Assembly: GCA_963832355.1 (NCBI GenBank) | Contig: CAWHTX010000008.1 | Location: 186,001-250,000, forward strand | DNA length: 64,000 nt | Direction: 5' to 3' | Source: DATFVA01 sp963832355 | GTDB lineage: Bacteria; Bacteroidota; Ignavibacteria; Ignavibacteriales; Ignavibacteriaceae | Shown here: piece by piece, positions 44,909-54,362 of the stretch | Layout of the letters: each line of letters starts with the position of its first letter | Position numbering within the stretch: the stretch's first letter is position 1 | Program-made: the position numbers and the translations under genes | The notes under the pieces: model-generated | Seen by the model: only the letters and a program-made list of their open reading frames with translations | Database searches by the model: none | What the model was told of the DNA's origin: nothing

Positions 44909-46288
44909 ATGAGCAAAAAAGTTGTGGTTTTGGGTGCGGGAATTTCAGGCTTGACGCCTGCTTATTTTCTCGCAAAAGAGGGGTTTGATGTCACTGTGCT
45001 CGAAAAGAAGAGGGAAGTGGGCGGCTCAGTTGAAACAATAAAGGAGCAAGGTTTCTTATTCGACCGCGGTCCTAACAGCGGACTGGAAACTACGCCGGTC
45101 CTTTCCAAAATTGTGTCGGATCTGAAACTCGGTGACGATCTTGTTTATGCAAATAAGGAAGCATCCAAACGGTATATTTTGCGTGATAATATGCTACACC
45201 CTCTTCCTATGAATCCGCCCGCATTTATTAAAACTAAGTTATTCAGCGGGAAAGCAAAGGTCAGACTTTTTGCCGAACCTTTCATCGGACGCTCGAAAGA
45301 CGGTTATTACCAGAGTATCGCTGATTTTGTTAAGCGCAGATTGGGACAGGAGTTTCTGGATTATGCTATAAATCCTTTTGTAGCCGGTGTATATGCCGGT
45401 AACCCGGAAGAGCTTAGTGTTAAATCTTCTTTCCCGAAATTATATGAACTTGAAGAGGAATACGGCGGACTGATTGTCGGTACGATTAAAAGCATAAAAG
45501 AAAGAAGACAGAGAGCCGAAAAATCGAAACAAAGCGCTCGTATGTTTTCTTTTGCTGACGGCATGCAGAAACTGCCCAATGCAATTGCTTCCTATCTCGG
45601 CGAAAGGGTACATACTTTTTGCGACGTCACCTCTATCGAAAAGAACGGAAACGGTTTTAAGATTAAGTACAATAATGCAGGACATCTGAAAGAAATAGAT
45701 TGCGATATATTACTGTCTACCGTTCCCGCATATACGGCAGCCGAACTATTTAAATCATGGGATGAAAAGCTTACTGAACACTTCAATGCTGTTTATTATC
45801 CGCCGGTACTGGCCCTGATGCTCGGATATAATAAAGAAAGTATAAGACAGTCACTTGACGGATTCGGTTTCCTGGTTCCTGCAAAGGAAAGGCGGTCATT
45901 CCTGGGAGCAATATGGAGTTCGGTAATATTCCCAAATCGTGCTGATGAAGACAAGGCCGCATTTACATTATTTGTGGGCGGAGCCCGTGACCCTGAAGTA
46001 GGGAATATCGATAAAGAAATTTTGATTAAGAAAGTCCGGGGCGAGTTCGAGAAGATAATGGGAATTACAGAGGATCCTGTATATATAGGCTATAAATACT
46101 GGACCAGATCTATTCCCCAGTATAATATCGGATACATCGAACACGAGAGATATTTTGACGAATTTGAAAAAAACAATCCCGGTCTGTATTTCAGCGGAAA
46201 CTACCGCGGCGGAATTTCCATCGGCGATTGTTTAAAGAATGGCGAATTGATTTCTGAAAAAATAGTAAAAGAATCAGGTAATAAATAA
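44909..46288 (+). CDS. hemG: Protoporphyrinogen oxidase, HemY/HemG FAD type
   Basis: 459 residues. The FAD-binding GAGISGLTPAYFLAKEGFDV is at the N-terminus, and the C-terminal NYRGGISIGDCLKNG is the second FAD-contact motif. Family features include FDRGPNSGLETTP and FVAGVYAGNPEELSV. It oxidises protoporphyrinogen IX to protoporphyrin IX using oxygen in known members (the HemY type, often also named hemG). This contrasts with the anaerobic HemN, so the organism may use the pathway under changing oxygen. Followed by hemB 25 nt later, probably in one transcript. Confidence 0.93.
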   Translation: MSKKVVVLGAGISGLTPAYFLAKEGFDVTVLEKKREVGGSVETIKEQGFLFDRGPNSGLETTPVLSKIVSDLKLGDDLVYANKEASKRYILRDNMLHPLPMNPPAFIKTKLFSGKAKVRLFAEPFIGRSKDGYYQSIADFVKRRLGQEFLDYAINPFVAGVYAGNPEELSVKSSFPKLYELEEEYGGLIVGTIKSIKERRQRAEKSKQSARMFSFADGMQKLPNAIASYLGERVHTFCDVTSIEKNGNGFKIKYNNAGHLKEIDCDILLSTVPAYTAAELFKSWDEKLTEHFNAVYYPPVLALMLGYNKESIRQSLDGFGFLVPAKERRSFLGAIWSSVIFPNRADEDKAAFTLFVGGARDPEVGNIDKEILIKKVRGEFEKIMGITEDPVYIGYKYWTRSIPQYNIGYIEHERYFDEFEKNNPGLYFSGNYRGGISIGDCLKNGELISEKIVKESGNK

Positions 46289-46313
46289 AATAGTTAAAGT
46301 ATAAGGAGATTTA

Positions 46314-47300
46314 ATGGCAATATATCCTGTAAAAAGAATGAGAAGACTCCGCTACAATCCTCTTGTAAGAGATATGGTGAGAGAAACTGAATTATCTAAA
46401 AACGATTTTATATATCCCATGTTTGTTGTACCGGGTGAAAATATAAATAAACCTATCAAATCGATGCCAGGAGTATCTCAGCTCTCGATCGACAACGCTG
46501 TAAAAGAATGTAAGGAAGTTGAGGCCCTGGGTATCCCTGCAGTTATATTATTCGGAATTCCATCGCATAAAGACGAAAAGGGTTCAGAAGCCTATGATCC
46601 TGAAGGAATAATACAGCGTACAATTCGGGCGATTAAAGCAGAAGTGAAAAATCTTTTGGTTATTACCGATGTATGTATGTGTGAATATACTTCTCATGGT
46701 CATTGCGGACTGCTGAGCGGCGAAGAGATACTTAATGATGAAACAGTTGAACTTCTTGCAAAAGAAGCCTTGACTCATGTTCAGGCAGGTGCCGATATCG
46801 TTGCCCCCTCGGATATGATGGACGGCCGGGTAAAGGCGATCAGGGAAATACTGGATGATAAAGGGTATCAGAAAACTCCGATCATGAGCTATGCAGTGAA
46901 GTATTCATCCGGCTATTACGGCCCATTCCGGGATGCTGCTGAATCAGCCCCGGCATTCGGCGACAGAAGATCGCACCAGATGGATATAGCTAATGGTGAT
47001 GAAGCAATGCGTGAGGCTGAATCGGATATTGAAGAAGGCGCTGATATTATTATGGTAAAGCCTGCGGGACCTTACCTTGATATAATAAGAAGAGTAAAAG
47101 ATAAGTTCGGAATGCCGACTGCTGCCTACCAGGTCAGCGGCGAGTATGCGATGATTAAGGCTGCCGGAATAAACGGCTGGATTGATGAAGAAAGAGTAAT
47201 GATAGAATCATTAATGGCTATAAAACGTGCAGGTGCGGATATGTTCCTGACATATTTTGCAAAAGATGCGGCCCGCTGGCTGGATAAGAACAGGAAATAA
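46314..47300 (+). CDS. hemB: Delta-aminolevulinic acid dehydratase (porphobilinogen synthase)
   Basis: 328 residues. It condenses two aminolevulinates to porphobilinogen. The catalytic zinc site is complete: Cys121, Cys123 and Cys131 in DVCMCEYTSHGHCG, so this is the zinc-dependent form. Lys196 and Lys249 (VKPAGPYLDI) are the two active-site lysines, the latter forming the Schiff base. TAAGGAG lies 9 nt before the ATG. The stop codon overlaps the start of the next gene by one base. Confidence 0.97.
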   Translation: MAIYPVKRMRRLRYNPLVRDMVRETELSKNDFIYPMFVVPGENINKPIKSMPGVSQLSIDNAVKECKEVEALGIPAVILFGIPSHKDEKGSEAYDPEGIIQRTIRAIKAEVKNLLVITDVCMCEYTSHGHCGLLSGEEILNDETVELLAKEALTHVQAGADIVAPSDMMDGRVKAIREILDDKGYQKTPIMSYAVKYSSGYYGPFRDAAESAPAFGDRRSHQMDIANGDEAMREAESDIEEGADIIMVKPAGPYLDIIRRVKDKFGMPTAAYQVSGEYAMIKAAGINGWIDEERVMIESLMAIKRAGADMFLTYFAKDAARWLDKNRK

Positions 47301-47653
47301 TGAATATTGAACAGGTACGCGAATATTGTCTTAAGAAAAAGGGAGTAACCGAAGAACTCCCCTTTGATGAAGAATCGCCTGTTTATAAGGTCATGGGGAA
47401 AATATTTCTTATTGCGAGTTTAAATCCGCCCTTTTCAATAAATGTAAAATGTGATCCGGAAAAAGCAGTTGAACTCAGAGAAAGATATTCTGCAGTAACA
47501 CCGGGATATCACATGAACAAACAGCATTGGAATACTGTTGAGATTGAAGGAACCGTTAAAAATAGTCTTATCGAGGAATGGATAGATCACTCATATGATC
47601 TGGTGATAAAAGGTTTAAAGAAATCTTTAAGAGAAGAACTAAATAAACTATAA
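47300..47653 (+). CDS. MmcQ/YjbR family protein
   Basis: 117 residues matching the MmcQ/YjbR fold (CyaY-like, double-wing): LKKKGVTEELPFDEESPVYK, FSINVKCDPEKAVELRERY and PGYHMNKQHWNTV. The family's biochemical role is not firmly established. It overlaps the hemB stop by one base, so it is translated with the heme genes. Confidence 0.92.
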   Translation: MNIEQVREYCLKKKGVTEELPFDEESPVYKVMGKIFLIASLNPPFSINVKCDPEKAVELRERYSAVTPGYHMNKQHWNTVEIEGTVKNSLIEEWIDHSYDLVIKGLKKSLREELNKL

Positions 47654-47683
47654 TAATCCACTAATAAATTAGTCGGGGAATGT

Positions 47684-48409
47684 ATGCATTCTAAAATCTA
47701 CCTATTAACTATTCTTTTTGTAGTACTGTCAATTCCGGTATTTTCTCAGGCAGAATTTGATTCCACGGAGATTAAGGCCGAAGTGCCGGCATTAAGTGAA
47801 TTTCATGATGTAATTTATCCTATCTGGCATGTTGCTTACCCCTCAAAAGATTATTCAGCCCTTAAGAGTTATGTGGGAGACATAGACAAAGGCTCACAGA
47901 AAATTTATGAAGCAAAGCTGCCCGGTATACTTCAGGACAAGCAGGAAATGTGGGACAAGGGCATCGATGAATTTAAGGTAGCCGTAGAGGAATATAAAAA
48001 AATAGCTGATCAGAATGATGACGAAATGCTGCTGAAAGCCGCAGAAAACCTGCATTCCAAATATGAGTCGCTGGTACGTATTATCCATCCCGTACTTCCC
48101 GAACTCGACAGTTTCCACCAGGTACTTTATATGATATATCATAAATACCTTCCGCAGGAGGACTATCAGCAGATCTATCTGGTCAGTGATGATCTCGTAT
48201 CAAGAGCTGAGGCTTTAACCAAAGCCAGGCTGAGAACTAATGACGGGGAAACATTGAAGAAATTTGAAACATATACAACTCAGTTGCTGCATGCGGCCCA
48301 AAAACTACGAGATGATTTAAAGAGTAATAATTTTGAGCTTGCGAAGTACGGGGTAGAAGACGTACACCGTGCATATCAGAAAACCGAAGCATTATTTGGT
48401 ATCAATTAA
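47684..48409 (+). CDS. Periplasmic helical protein with exact 104-residue internal duplication and six conserved histidines
   Basis: 241 residues. A signal peptide of about 22 residues ends IPVFSQ. The mature part is a near-exact tandem duplication. Repeat 1 has H41, H49 and H124; repeat 2 has H145, H153 and H228. All three pairs are offset by exactly 104 residues. The shared motif is FHxx(I/L)YxI(W/Y)Hxxx(Y/L)Px(E/K)DY, with a later (L/V)HxxY. The protein is all-helical and charged, compatible with a four-helix-bundle metal or heme site per repeat. It has no cysteines. It lies 30 nt after the YjbR gene, downstream of hemB. Family not recognised. Confidence 0.7.
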   Translation: MHSKIYLLTILFVVLSIPVFSQAEFDSTEIKAEVPALSEFHDVIYPIWHVAYPSKDYSALKSYVGDIDKGSQKIYEAKLPGILQDKQEMWDKGIDEFKVAVEEYKKIADQNDDEMLLKAAENLHSKYESLVRIIHPVLPELDSFHQVLYMIYHKYLPQEDYQQIYLVSDDLVSRAEALTKARLRTNDGETLKKFETYTTQLLHAAQKLRDDLKSNNFELAKYGVEDVHRAYQKTEALFGIN

Positions 48410-48422
48410 AGGAAGGGAGAAA

Positions 48423-49403
48423 ATGAAATATAGAAAACTTGGTAAATCGGATATTGAAGTATCGGAAATTAGTCTCGGATGCTGGACACTTGGCGGCCTT
48501 AACTGGGTAAACGGAGACCCCAATGGCTGGGCTGATGTAAATGAAGAAGAAGTTAAAGAGGCCATCAATTATGGTATAGATAACGGCGTTACGCATTTTG
48601 ACAACGCGGATGTTTATGGTAATGGCAGGGCTGAAAGAATGCTGGCACGTATACTGGGGAAAAGAACGAATGATTTTATAATTGCAACAAAGATAGGTTG
48701 GTTCCCCGGCACAGCAGCGCATGCTTATGAACCCCTGCATATTCGGCATCAGTGTGAACAGTCGCTAATAAATCTCAATCGCGATTACATAGATCTCTAT
48801 TACTTTCATCATGGTAACTTCGGCGAAAACGATGAATATCTGGATGATGCAGTAGAGGTAATGTATAAACTGAAAGAAGAAGGAAAGATACGCCTGATCG
48901 GCCAGTCGGCTTATTCGCATTCTGATTTTAGTAAGCTGATCCCCAAAGTGAAACCGGAGGTGATACAGAGTTTTTCAAGTGCAATAGATGACAGGTTCCT
49001 GCAGGAAGGAACACCAACGAGGAAGCTGCTTGATGAGCATAATATCTCTTTTGTCGCGTTCGGTCCCGTGGCGCAGGGGCTGCTTCTCGATAAATACGAT
49101 AAGAATAATCCTCCGAAATTTGAGGCAGGTGATCACAGAAAAGATTCCGACCGGTTCAGTAAAGAAAACCTTACAAAGCTTGAACCTATACTTGAAAAGC
49201 TGAAATCAAAATTTGGATCCTCTGTTGAAGACCTGGCAAGGGCAGCATTGCAGTACCTGCTGCATTATAAAGAGGTAGGATGTGTAATCCCGGGATTCAG
49301 AAATCTGAAACAGGTGAAATCGAACCTGGCAGGACAGGATAAGCCGCTTACAGATGAAGAATTCAATTATATAAAAGATTTGTTTAAAGAATATAACAAA
49401 TAG
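48423..49403 (+). CDS. Aldo/keto reductase
   Basis: 326 residues from ATG 48423; AAGGAAGGGAG is upstream, and an earlier in-frame start at 48369 would overlap the preceding gene. The TIM-barrel signature is intact: DNADVYGNGRAERML with the catalytic Asp/Tyr, IATKIG with the Lys, YYFHHGN with the His, and a C-terminal NADPH-binding GVIPGFRNLKQV. Substrate not predictable. Confidence 0.94.
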   Translation: MKYRKLGKSDIEVSEISLGCWTLGGLNWVNGDPNGWADVNEEEVKEAINYGIDNGVTHFDNADVYGNGRAERMLARILGKRTNDFIIATKIGWFPGTAAHAYEPLHIRHQCEQSLINLNRDYIDLYYFHHGNFGENDEYLDDAVEVMYKLKEEGKIRLIGQSAYSHSDFSKLIPKVKPEVIQSFSSAIDDRFLQEGTPTRKLLDEHNISFVAFGPVAQGLLLDKYDKNNPPKFEAGDHRKDSDRFSKENLTKLEPILEKLKSKFGSSVEDLARAALQYLLHYKEVGCVIPGFRNLKQVKSNLAGQDKPLTDEEFNYIKDLFKEYNK

Positions 49404-49446
49404 GTTAGGGAAGCTTTTTATTAGAGAAGCGTTAGACATGCATATT

Positions 49447-49476
49447 AAAAACCCGGGTAATCAATCTCGGGTTTTA
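49447..49476. terminator. Hairpin terminator between convergent aldo/keto reductase and T9SS genes
   Basis: AAAACCCG (49448-49455) pairs with CGGGTTTT (49468-49475) around a 12-nt loop. It lies in the 115-bp gap where the two genes converge and has T-rich flanks on the plus strand and A-rich flanks on the other. Confidence 0.7.
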
Positions 49477-49518
49477 TATTTAATACCGCCATTTTAAGTA
49501 GGCTTGCATCATCCGATA

Positions 49519-50604
49519 CTATTTCATTAGCAGCATTTTCTTTGTCAATACCGAATTACCAGCCTGCAGTTTATATACATACGCGCCGCTCGGCAGTGAT
49601 TTGGCATTAAAGGTTGCTGTATGAGCTCCCTCTGACATAATTCCATTTGCAAGCAGAGCAACCTGCTCACCAAGAGTATTATAAACAGCAAGTGTTACAA
49701 ATCCTGCCTGAGGAACAATAAAATCAATGGTTGTTGTCGGGTTAAATGGATTCGGATAATTCTGGCTGAGATCAAATGTTTTCGGACCAATAGCCGTTAT
49801 TGTGATCTCTTTACTATAAGTGGTTGAGCCGTTGAAATCAATTTGTTTCAGTCTGTATGTATAAATCTGGCCGTTAACATTTTTATCGATGAATGTATAA
49901 TTATGTTGTTCTGACGTTGTTCCTTCGCCGCGTACAAATCCGATTGTAGCAAAGTTCTCATTGCCTGTTTTTCTTTCAATTTCAAAAATGCGGTTGTTAA
50001 GCTCGGTAGCAGTCTGCCAGTTAAGAACAACCTGACCTGCTCCGTTATTAGCAACGGTAAAAGACGTAAGTTCAACCGGCAGCTCACTGTAAGGAAGGAA
50101 TCTTATATAATCAAAATAATTTACACTTGCATAAGTCCTTGTTTCCGGGAAATCAGGGATAATAGTTAATGTTGCAGCTGTTGTATCACCAATACTTGTA
50201 GAATAATCGAATGTTAATTCCTCCCACTGATTCGTTACGGTATTCATAGCATTGTGATCCCGGTTCGGCGGTTCTAATTTAAGGTCGAAATTGGAGATGA
50301 CATCTTTATAAACCAGAACTTTGACAACGCAGTTAGATGAGTCTATTAGCATGTCAGGAAAATCAGCACACCAGACACCTGCCCATGGATCGCCGTCTGC
50401 ATCGACCATCAGCATTGCACAGCTATCGGAAGTATTTAATCCACTTGGATCGGGGTTTGCAACTATTGCAAAACTCCCATTTGTACCCTGAGAAAATATA
50501 TTCCAGGTCCAGTTGTTGCCTACGGTTTCAAAATCTATCACGGGCGGCTGAGCGAAAACAGAAGTGGTAAGGAGAATAAAAGAAACAAGTAAAAGACGTT
50601 TCAT
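49519..50604 (-). CDS. Secreted protein with CBM-like domain and T9SS sorting domain
   Basis: 361 residues from ATG 50604; GGAGGG sits 4 nt upstream, so an in-frame ATG 12 nt earlier is rejected. A signal peptide of about 18 residues (TSVFAQ) is followed by a jelly-roll-like region (20-165) resembling carbohydrate-binding modules. A fibronectin-like module comes next (VELTSFTVANNGAGQVVLNW, then ERKTGNENFATIGFVRGEG). The T9SS domain is NYPNPFNPTTTIDFIVP with the terminal PSGAYVYKLQAGN. It may bind polysaccharide. Confidence 0.83.
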   Translation of the reverse strand: MKRLLLVSFILLTTSVFAQPPVIDFETVGNNWTWNIFSQGTNGSFAIVANPDPSGLNTSDSCAMLMVDADGDPWAGVWCADFPDMLIDSSNCVVKVLVYKDVISNFDLKLEPPNRDHNAMNTVTNQWEELTFDYSTSIGDTTAATLTIIPDFPETRTYASVNYFDYIRFLPYSELPVELTSFTVANNGAGQVVLNWQTATELNNRIFEIERKTGNENFATIGFVRGEGTTSEQHNYTFIDKNVNGQIYTYRLKQIDFNGSTTYSKEITITAIGPKTFDLSQNYPNPFNPTTTIDFIVPQAGFVTLAVYNTLGEQVALLANGIMSEGAHTATFNAKSLPSGAYVYKLQAGNSVLTKKMLLMK

Positions 50605-50728
50605 AGTTCCCTCCATTATAATGGTTAAAGGTTATTAGTTGGTTTGAAGCAAAATGTAAACGTTTACACAAAAAGAAGTTATGTTTTTTAATCCCGAATG
50701 TCAATAAGAATTGATCAACTATTTTTAC

Positions 50729-52712
50729 TTATTTGATAAATAACATTTTACGAACAGAAATATGGCTGCCAGCCTCCAATTTACAGAAATAAGTCCCGCT
50801 GGAAAGTGTTTGGGCATTAAAATTTATACTGTAGCTTCCCGCCTCCTTTTCTTCATTAACCAGTACTGCTGTTTTGCTGCCGAGGAGATTATAAATTGTT
50901 AATGAAACAAACGATTTTTGAGGGATTTTGAATTTAATGTTCGTAGATGGATTAAACGGATTGGGATAATTCTGCTCAAGCACAAATTCGCCCGGAGAAG
51001 AAACTACCGCTTCCACAATGTTCGAATATTCAAAGCTTCCGTTAAAATCTAGTTGTTTCAATCGGTATTGATAAATTCCCGACTGCAAATCATCATCACT
51101 AAACTATACGTATGCTCCTCTGTTGTTGTCCCACTTCCACTGATGAATCCAATATCCTGCCAACGATTTAATCCGTCAACCTGCAATCTTTGAATTTCAA
51201 AGCCCTTGGTTGTTTGTTTCTGTTGCTGTTTTCCAGTTCAAACAACATTTCATTTCCATCCGTTAAAGCACTGAAGGAAATCAGCTCAACCGGTGTCTGG
51301 TTCGGAACCAACTGTACATCAAGGTTTGTACTTTGAAAGTTAGTGACCGGAACATTTGAAATGGTCTGCGGCAAATAGTTATCAGCTGAAAACACCAAAG
51401 TATAAGTCCCTGCAGCTATCATACGATAGTATGCACCGTTTAACGAATCAGAATATACCTCTGAACTATCAATATCGTGGCCCGTAATTTCAACACGGGC
51501 TTTTACCGGATTTCCGGATGTATCTGTTACAAGTCCCCTTATCCCGTAATAAGTATTTTCCATATAATCCAGGAATGATTCCTTATTATAATACCAGTAA
51601 GAGGGAAGCGAAGAGGCCGAAGGGGTTTTGGTATTAGAGATCTCAATTGTCACCTCTCTACCGTGATGAAAATAAGTAAAGAAATCCTGGCGGCCGCCTG
51701 TAACACGGTACCAGGCATAGCCGTTAGTTATACCGTCATTAAATCCGCTCATATAACCGGAAGGACTATTGGCCTGGGCAGTGTCGGCATACAAATGTGA
51801 AATTAACATCCACCAGGTATTATCGGGATGGAGTCTTGACCACGTATCCCATGGATAATTAACTACTTCAGCTCCTCCATGGAAATTCGCCGACAATATA
51901 AAGTGGTTATTTTCAGCGAGGGTTTTCATAGTAATTGTTTCGGGCTGCCAGGCGTGTCCATCCGGATGTGGACCTGCGGCGGGATCGGGAAAGTTCCTAT
52001 TTAAGTCGACTCCGTTGGCATTATATCTTGTCGCCCCGTAGACTGTACCGTTGCCTCCGTGATAAGTCCCGTCAGGATTTGCAAGGGGGTTTATCCAGAT
52101 CTCGTCACTGTTTATGAGATTAGTCAGTCGTGCATCCGTTCCGTAAGAAGTTAAGAGAGTATCAATAAGGCGAAGCATCAGTACATATCCCGTTATTTCG
52201 TCACCATGCATAGAGGATGAAAACATAAACTGCGGCTCAGTCTCTCTCACATTAACATTATCCGAAATTTTAACAAATAAGATATGCCTTCCCTGCACTG
52301 TGATACCGGCATCAACCAGCTGACAGATATCAGGATGGTTGGCCGCAAACTGGTTCATCATTGTCACATATGCGTCGTAGGTGGGATAAACATCCCAGTC
52401 TAAAATTGATTGCGGGTCATCGCTCATTCTGGGAACAATAAGTTTCCCCGGAGCAGTTAATATTTTTAATTCATATCCCGTTTTAAGAAAATTATTGTAC
52501 TGTTCTTCATTCGCATAAGCAAATGCCGTATCTCCCTTAACATTGTCAATCGAAATCATCCTGGAAAGTTCATTAAGATCTGTTTTAGAAGTGAATTGAA
52601 ACTTGAAGTAGACCTCAACATTTTCCTTAAAATAATTATGATCTAATTCCTGGGACAGGATCGATGAGGATATCAATAATGAGAGCAGAAAAATAATTGT
52701 AGACTTGAGCAT
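50729..52712 (-). pseudogene. T9SS-exported M14 zinc carboxypeptidase, interrupted by three frameshifts
   Basis: The intact part from ATG 52712 encodes a signal peptide (ISSSILSQ), an M14 catalytic domain with HGDEITGYVLMLRL, NPLANPDGTYHGG, NFHGGAEVVNYPW and catalytic Glu in REVTIEISN, then a carboxypeptidase-regulatory-like module (GNPVKARVEITGHDI). Within 200 nt before the T9SS domain the frame changes three times: an extra T at 51240-51242, an extra G at 51203-51205 and a missing T at 51101-51103. Corrected, it reads NWKTATETNNQGFEIQRL and joins NYPNPFNPSTNIKFKIP. The catalytic domain is intact, so either the tail is decaying or the homopolymer changes are sequence errors. Confidence 0.8.
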
Positions 52713-52721
52713 GGCCTCCAC

Positions 52722-53067
52722 CTGAGTATAAATCGAAATTGTACACTTAAAGTTACTTTATTCCGCGATATAAATCGACAAATGCTTCGCTTTAAAGGGT
52801 CATTTTATTTCTGCGGGCAAAAATCACACGTCTCCTTCTATAGCTGTTATTGCTGGGTGCGGGAGTCTCTCTGCGGGAAACGGCTCTAACTTTTTAAGGG
52901 TCAATTCTCTTTCGGGATATCATAAGCTTCCCGAATATTTTTAACCGAAGCGGATTCCTCTCTGCAGATAAGGGGACGAATATGACCCCGAAAAAAATAG
53001 AATCAGAACTAAAGTATAATTAAGACGAAAATATTATCTTTCAAAGAAATTCCCCGGGAGTAATGAA
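52722..53067. other. Intergenic region before proline dehydrogenase copy 1
   Basis: About 350 bp with no supported gene. From about 52998 onward it belongs to the duplicated segment that also precedes copy 2. The rest shows no clear repeat or RNA structure. Confidence 0.5.
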
Positions 53068-53997
53068 ATGAGTCTGTCCAGGAACCTCTTGTTGTGGGCT
53101 TCCCAGAATAATTGGATGAAGAAGAATGTACCTAAACTTTTCTTTGTTAAAAAAGCTTTACGGAGGTTTATGCCGGGGGAGGAGGTAGACTCCGCAATTT
53201 CCGAGGCTATAAAGTTTAAAGAAAAGGGGATAGGAACGGTTTTTACAAAGCTGGGGGAAAACATTATCACCCTTAAAGATGCAGGGGCGGTTACGGCACA
53301 TTACCTCGGGATACTGGACAAAATTGAAAAGTTCTCAGTTCTCTCTGAAATTTCCCTGAAATTAACTCAAATCGGATTCGATATCTCTTCTGAAGCGGCG
53401 GCGACTAATTTTGAACTTATCTTAAAAAGTGCTGGTGAAAAAAATAATTTTATTTGGATCGATATGGAGCAGAGTTCCTATACACAAAGGACGGTTGATT
53501 TCTATAAAGAGTTCAGAAGAAAATACAATAACGTTGGGATTTGCCTGCAGGCCTATTTAAAAAGAACAATGAATGACATAAGTGATCTCCTGCCACTATC
53601 TCCCAATATCAGGCTCGTTAAGGGAGCGTATATGGAACCTCCGGATAAAGCTTTTGCTGAAAAGGCACAGGTTGATAAAAATTACTTAAAACTTGCTCAA
53701 AAGCTTCTTGATTATGTAAACGTACATAATGCAAGGATTGCTTATGCTACACATGATCTTTCTGTCATTTCGGAAGTAAAAAACTACGCGATACTGCATA
53801 AAATTCCGCGGGACAGGTTTGAGTTTCAGATGCTGTACGGAATTAAATCTTCGGAGCAAATCAGAATTAGCGAGGAAGGATATAACATCCGTGTACTTAT
53901 AAGCTACGGAGAAGCCTGGTATTCATGGTATATGCGGAGACTCGCCGAAAGACCGGCAAATGTGTGGTTCGTACTTCAAAACATCCTCACCAAATAA
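53068..53997 (+). CDS. Proline dehydrogenase, copy 1
   Basis: 309 residues, the size of monofunctional bacterial PRODH. This FAD enzyme oxidises proline to pyrroline-5-carboxylate. Recognisable: RLVKGAYMEPPDKAFAEK (substrate/flavin barrel strand), YATHDLSVI, DRFEFQMLYGI and the C-terminal YGEAWYSWYMRRLAERPANV, whose paired arginines bind the proline carboxylate. The start follows GGGAGTAATGAA. No pyrroline-5-carboxylate dehydrogenase gene is in the window. It is about 92 percent identical by eye to copy 2. Confidence 0.95.
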   Translation: MSLSRNLLLWASQNNWMKKNVPKLFFVKKALRRFMPGEEVDSAISEAIKFKEKGIGTVFTKLGENIITLKDAGAVTAHYLGILDKIEKFSVLSEISLKLTQIGFDISSEAAATNFELILKSAGEKNNFIWIDMEQSSYTQRTVDFYKEFRRKYNNVGICLQAYLKRTMNDISDLLPLSPNIRLVKGAYMEPPDKAFAEKAQVDKNYLKLAQKLLDYVNVHNARIAYATHDLSVISEVKNYAILHKIPRDRFEFQMLYGIKSSEQIRISEEGYNIRVLISYGEAWYSWYMRRLAERPANVWFVLQNILTK

Positions 53998-54362
53998 GAT
54001 CTAATAAGAGGGGAGAAGATCTAATTCCTCTTAATTTTCAACAAAATATCTTCAGATTATCTACAACCACCCGAATCAGCAAAAATAGAAACTATCAAAA
54101 TCATTACTGGTTTAATTAAAGTTACCTGTTAAGCTCAGAATTCAGATTTGGTTTCCACCGTAGTTCCGAGGGTATTATAGCGTAATCAGAGCGTATTCAA
54201 GATTCTTTTATCCCCCGGTTGGGCCGTTCTTTCAATAGGGTAATATGAACTTTTTTACCATATCTGGTCTCGACTCCGAAAGAATTTTGAAGAAGAATCA
54301 TAACTAAAGGATAATTAAGACGAAAATATTATCTTTCAAAGAAATTCCCCGGGAGTAATGAA
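53998..54362. other. Spacer between the two proline dehydrogenase copies
   Basis: 365 bp. Positions 53998-54292 are unique AT-rich sequence in which no gene or structure was recognised. Positions 54293-54362 repeat the leader of copy 1. Confidence 0.6.
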
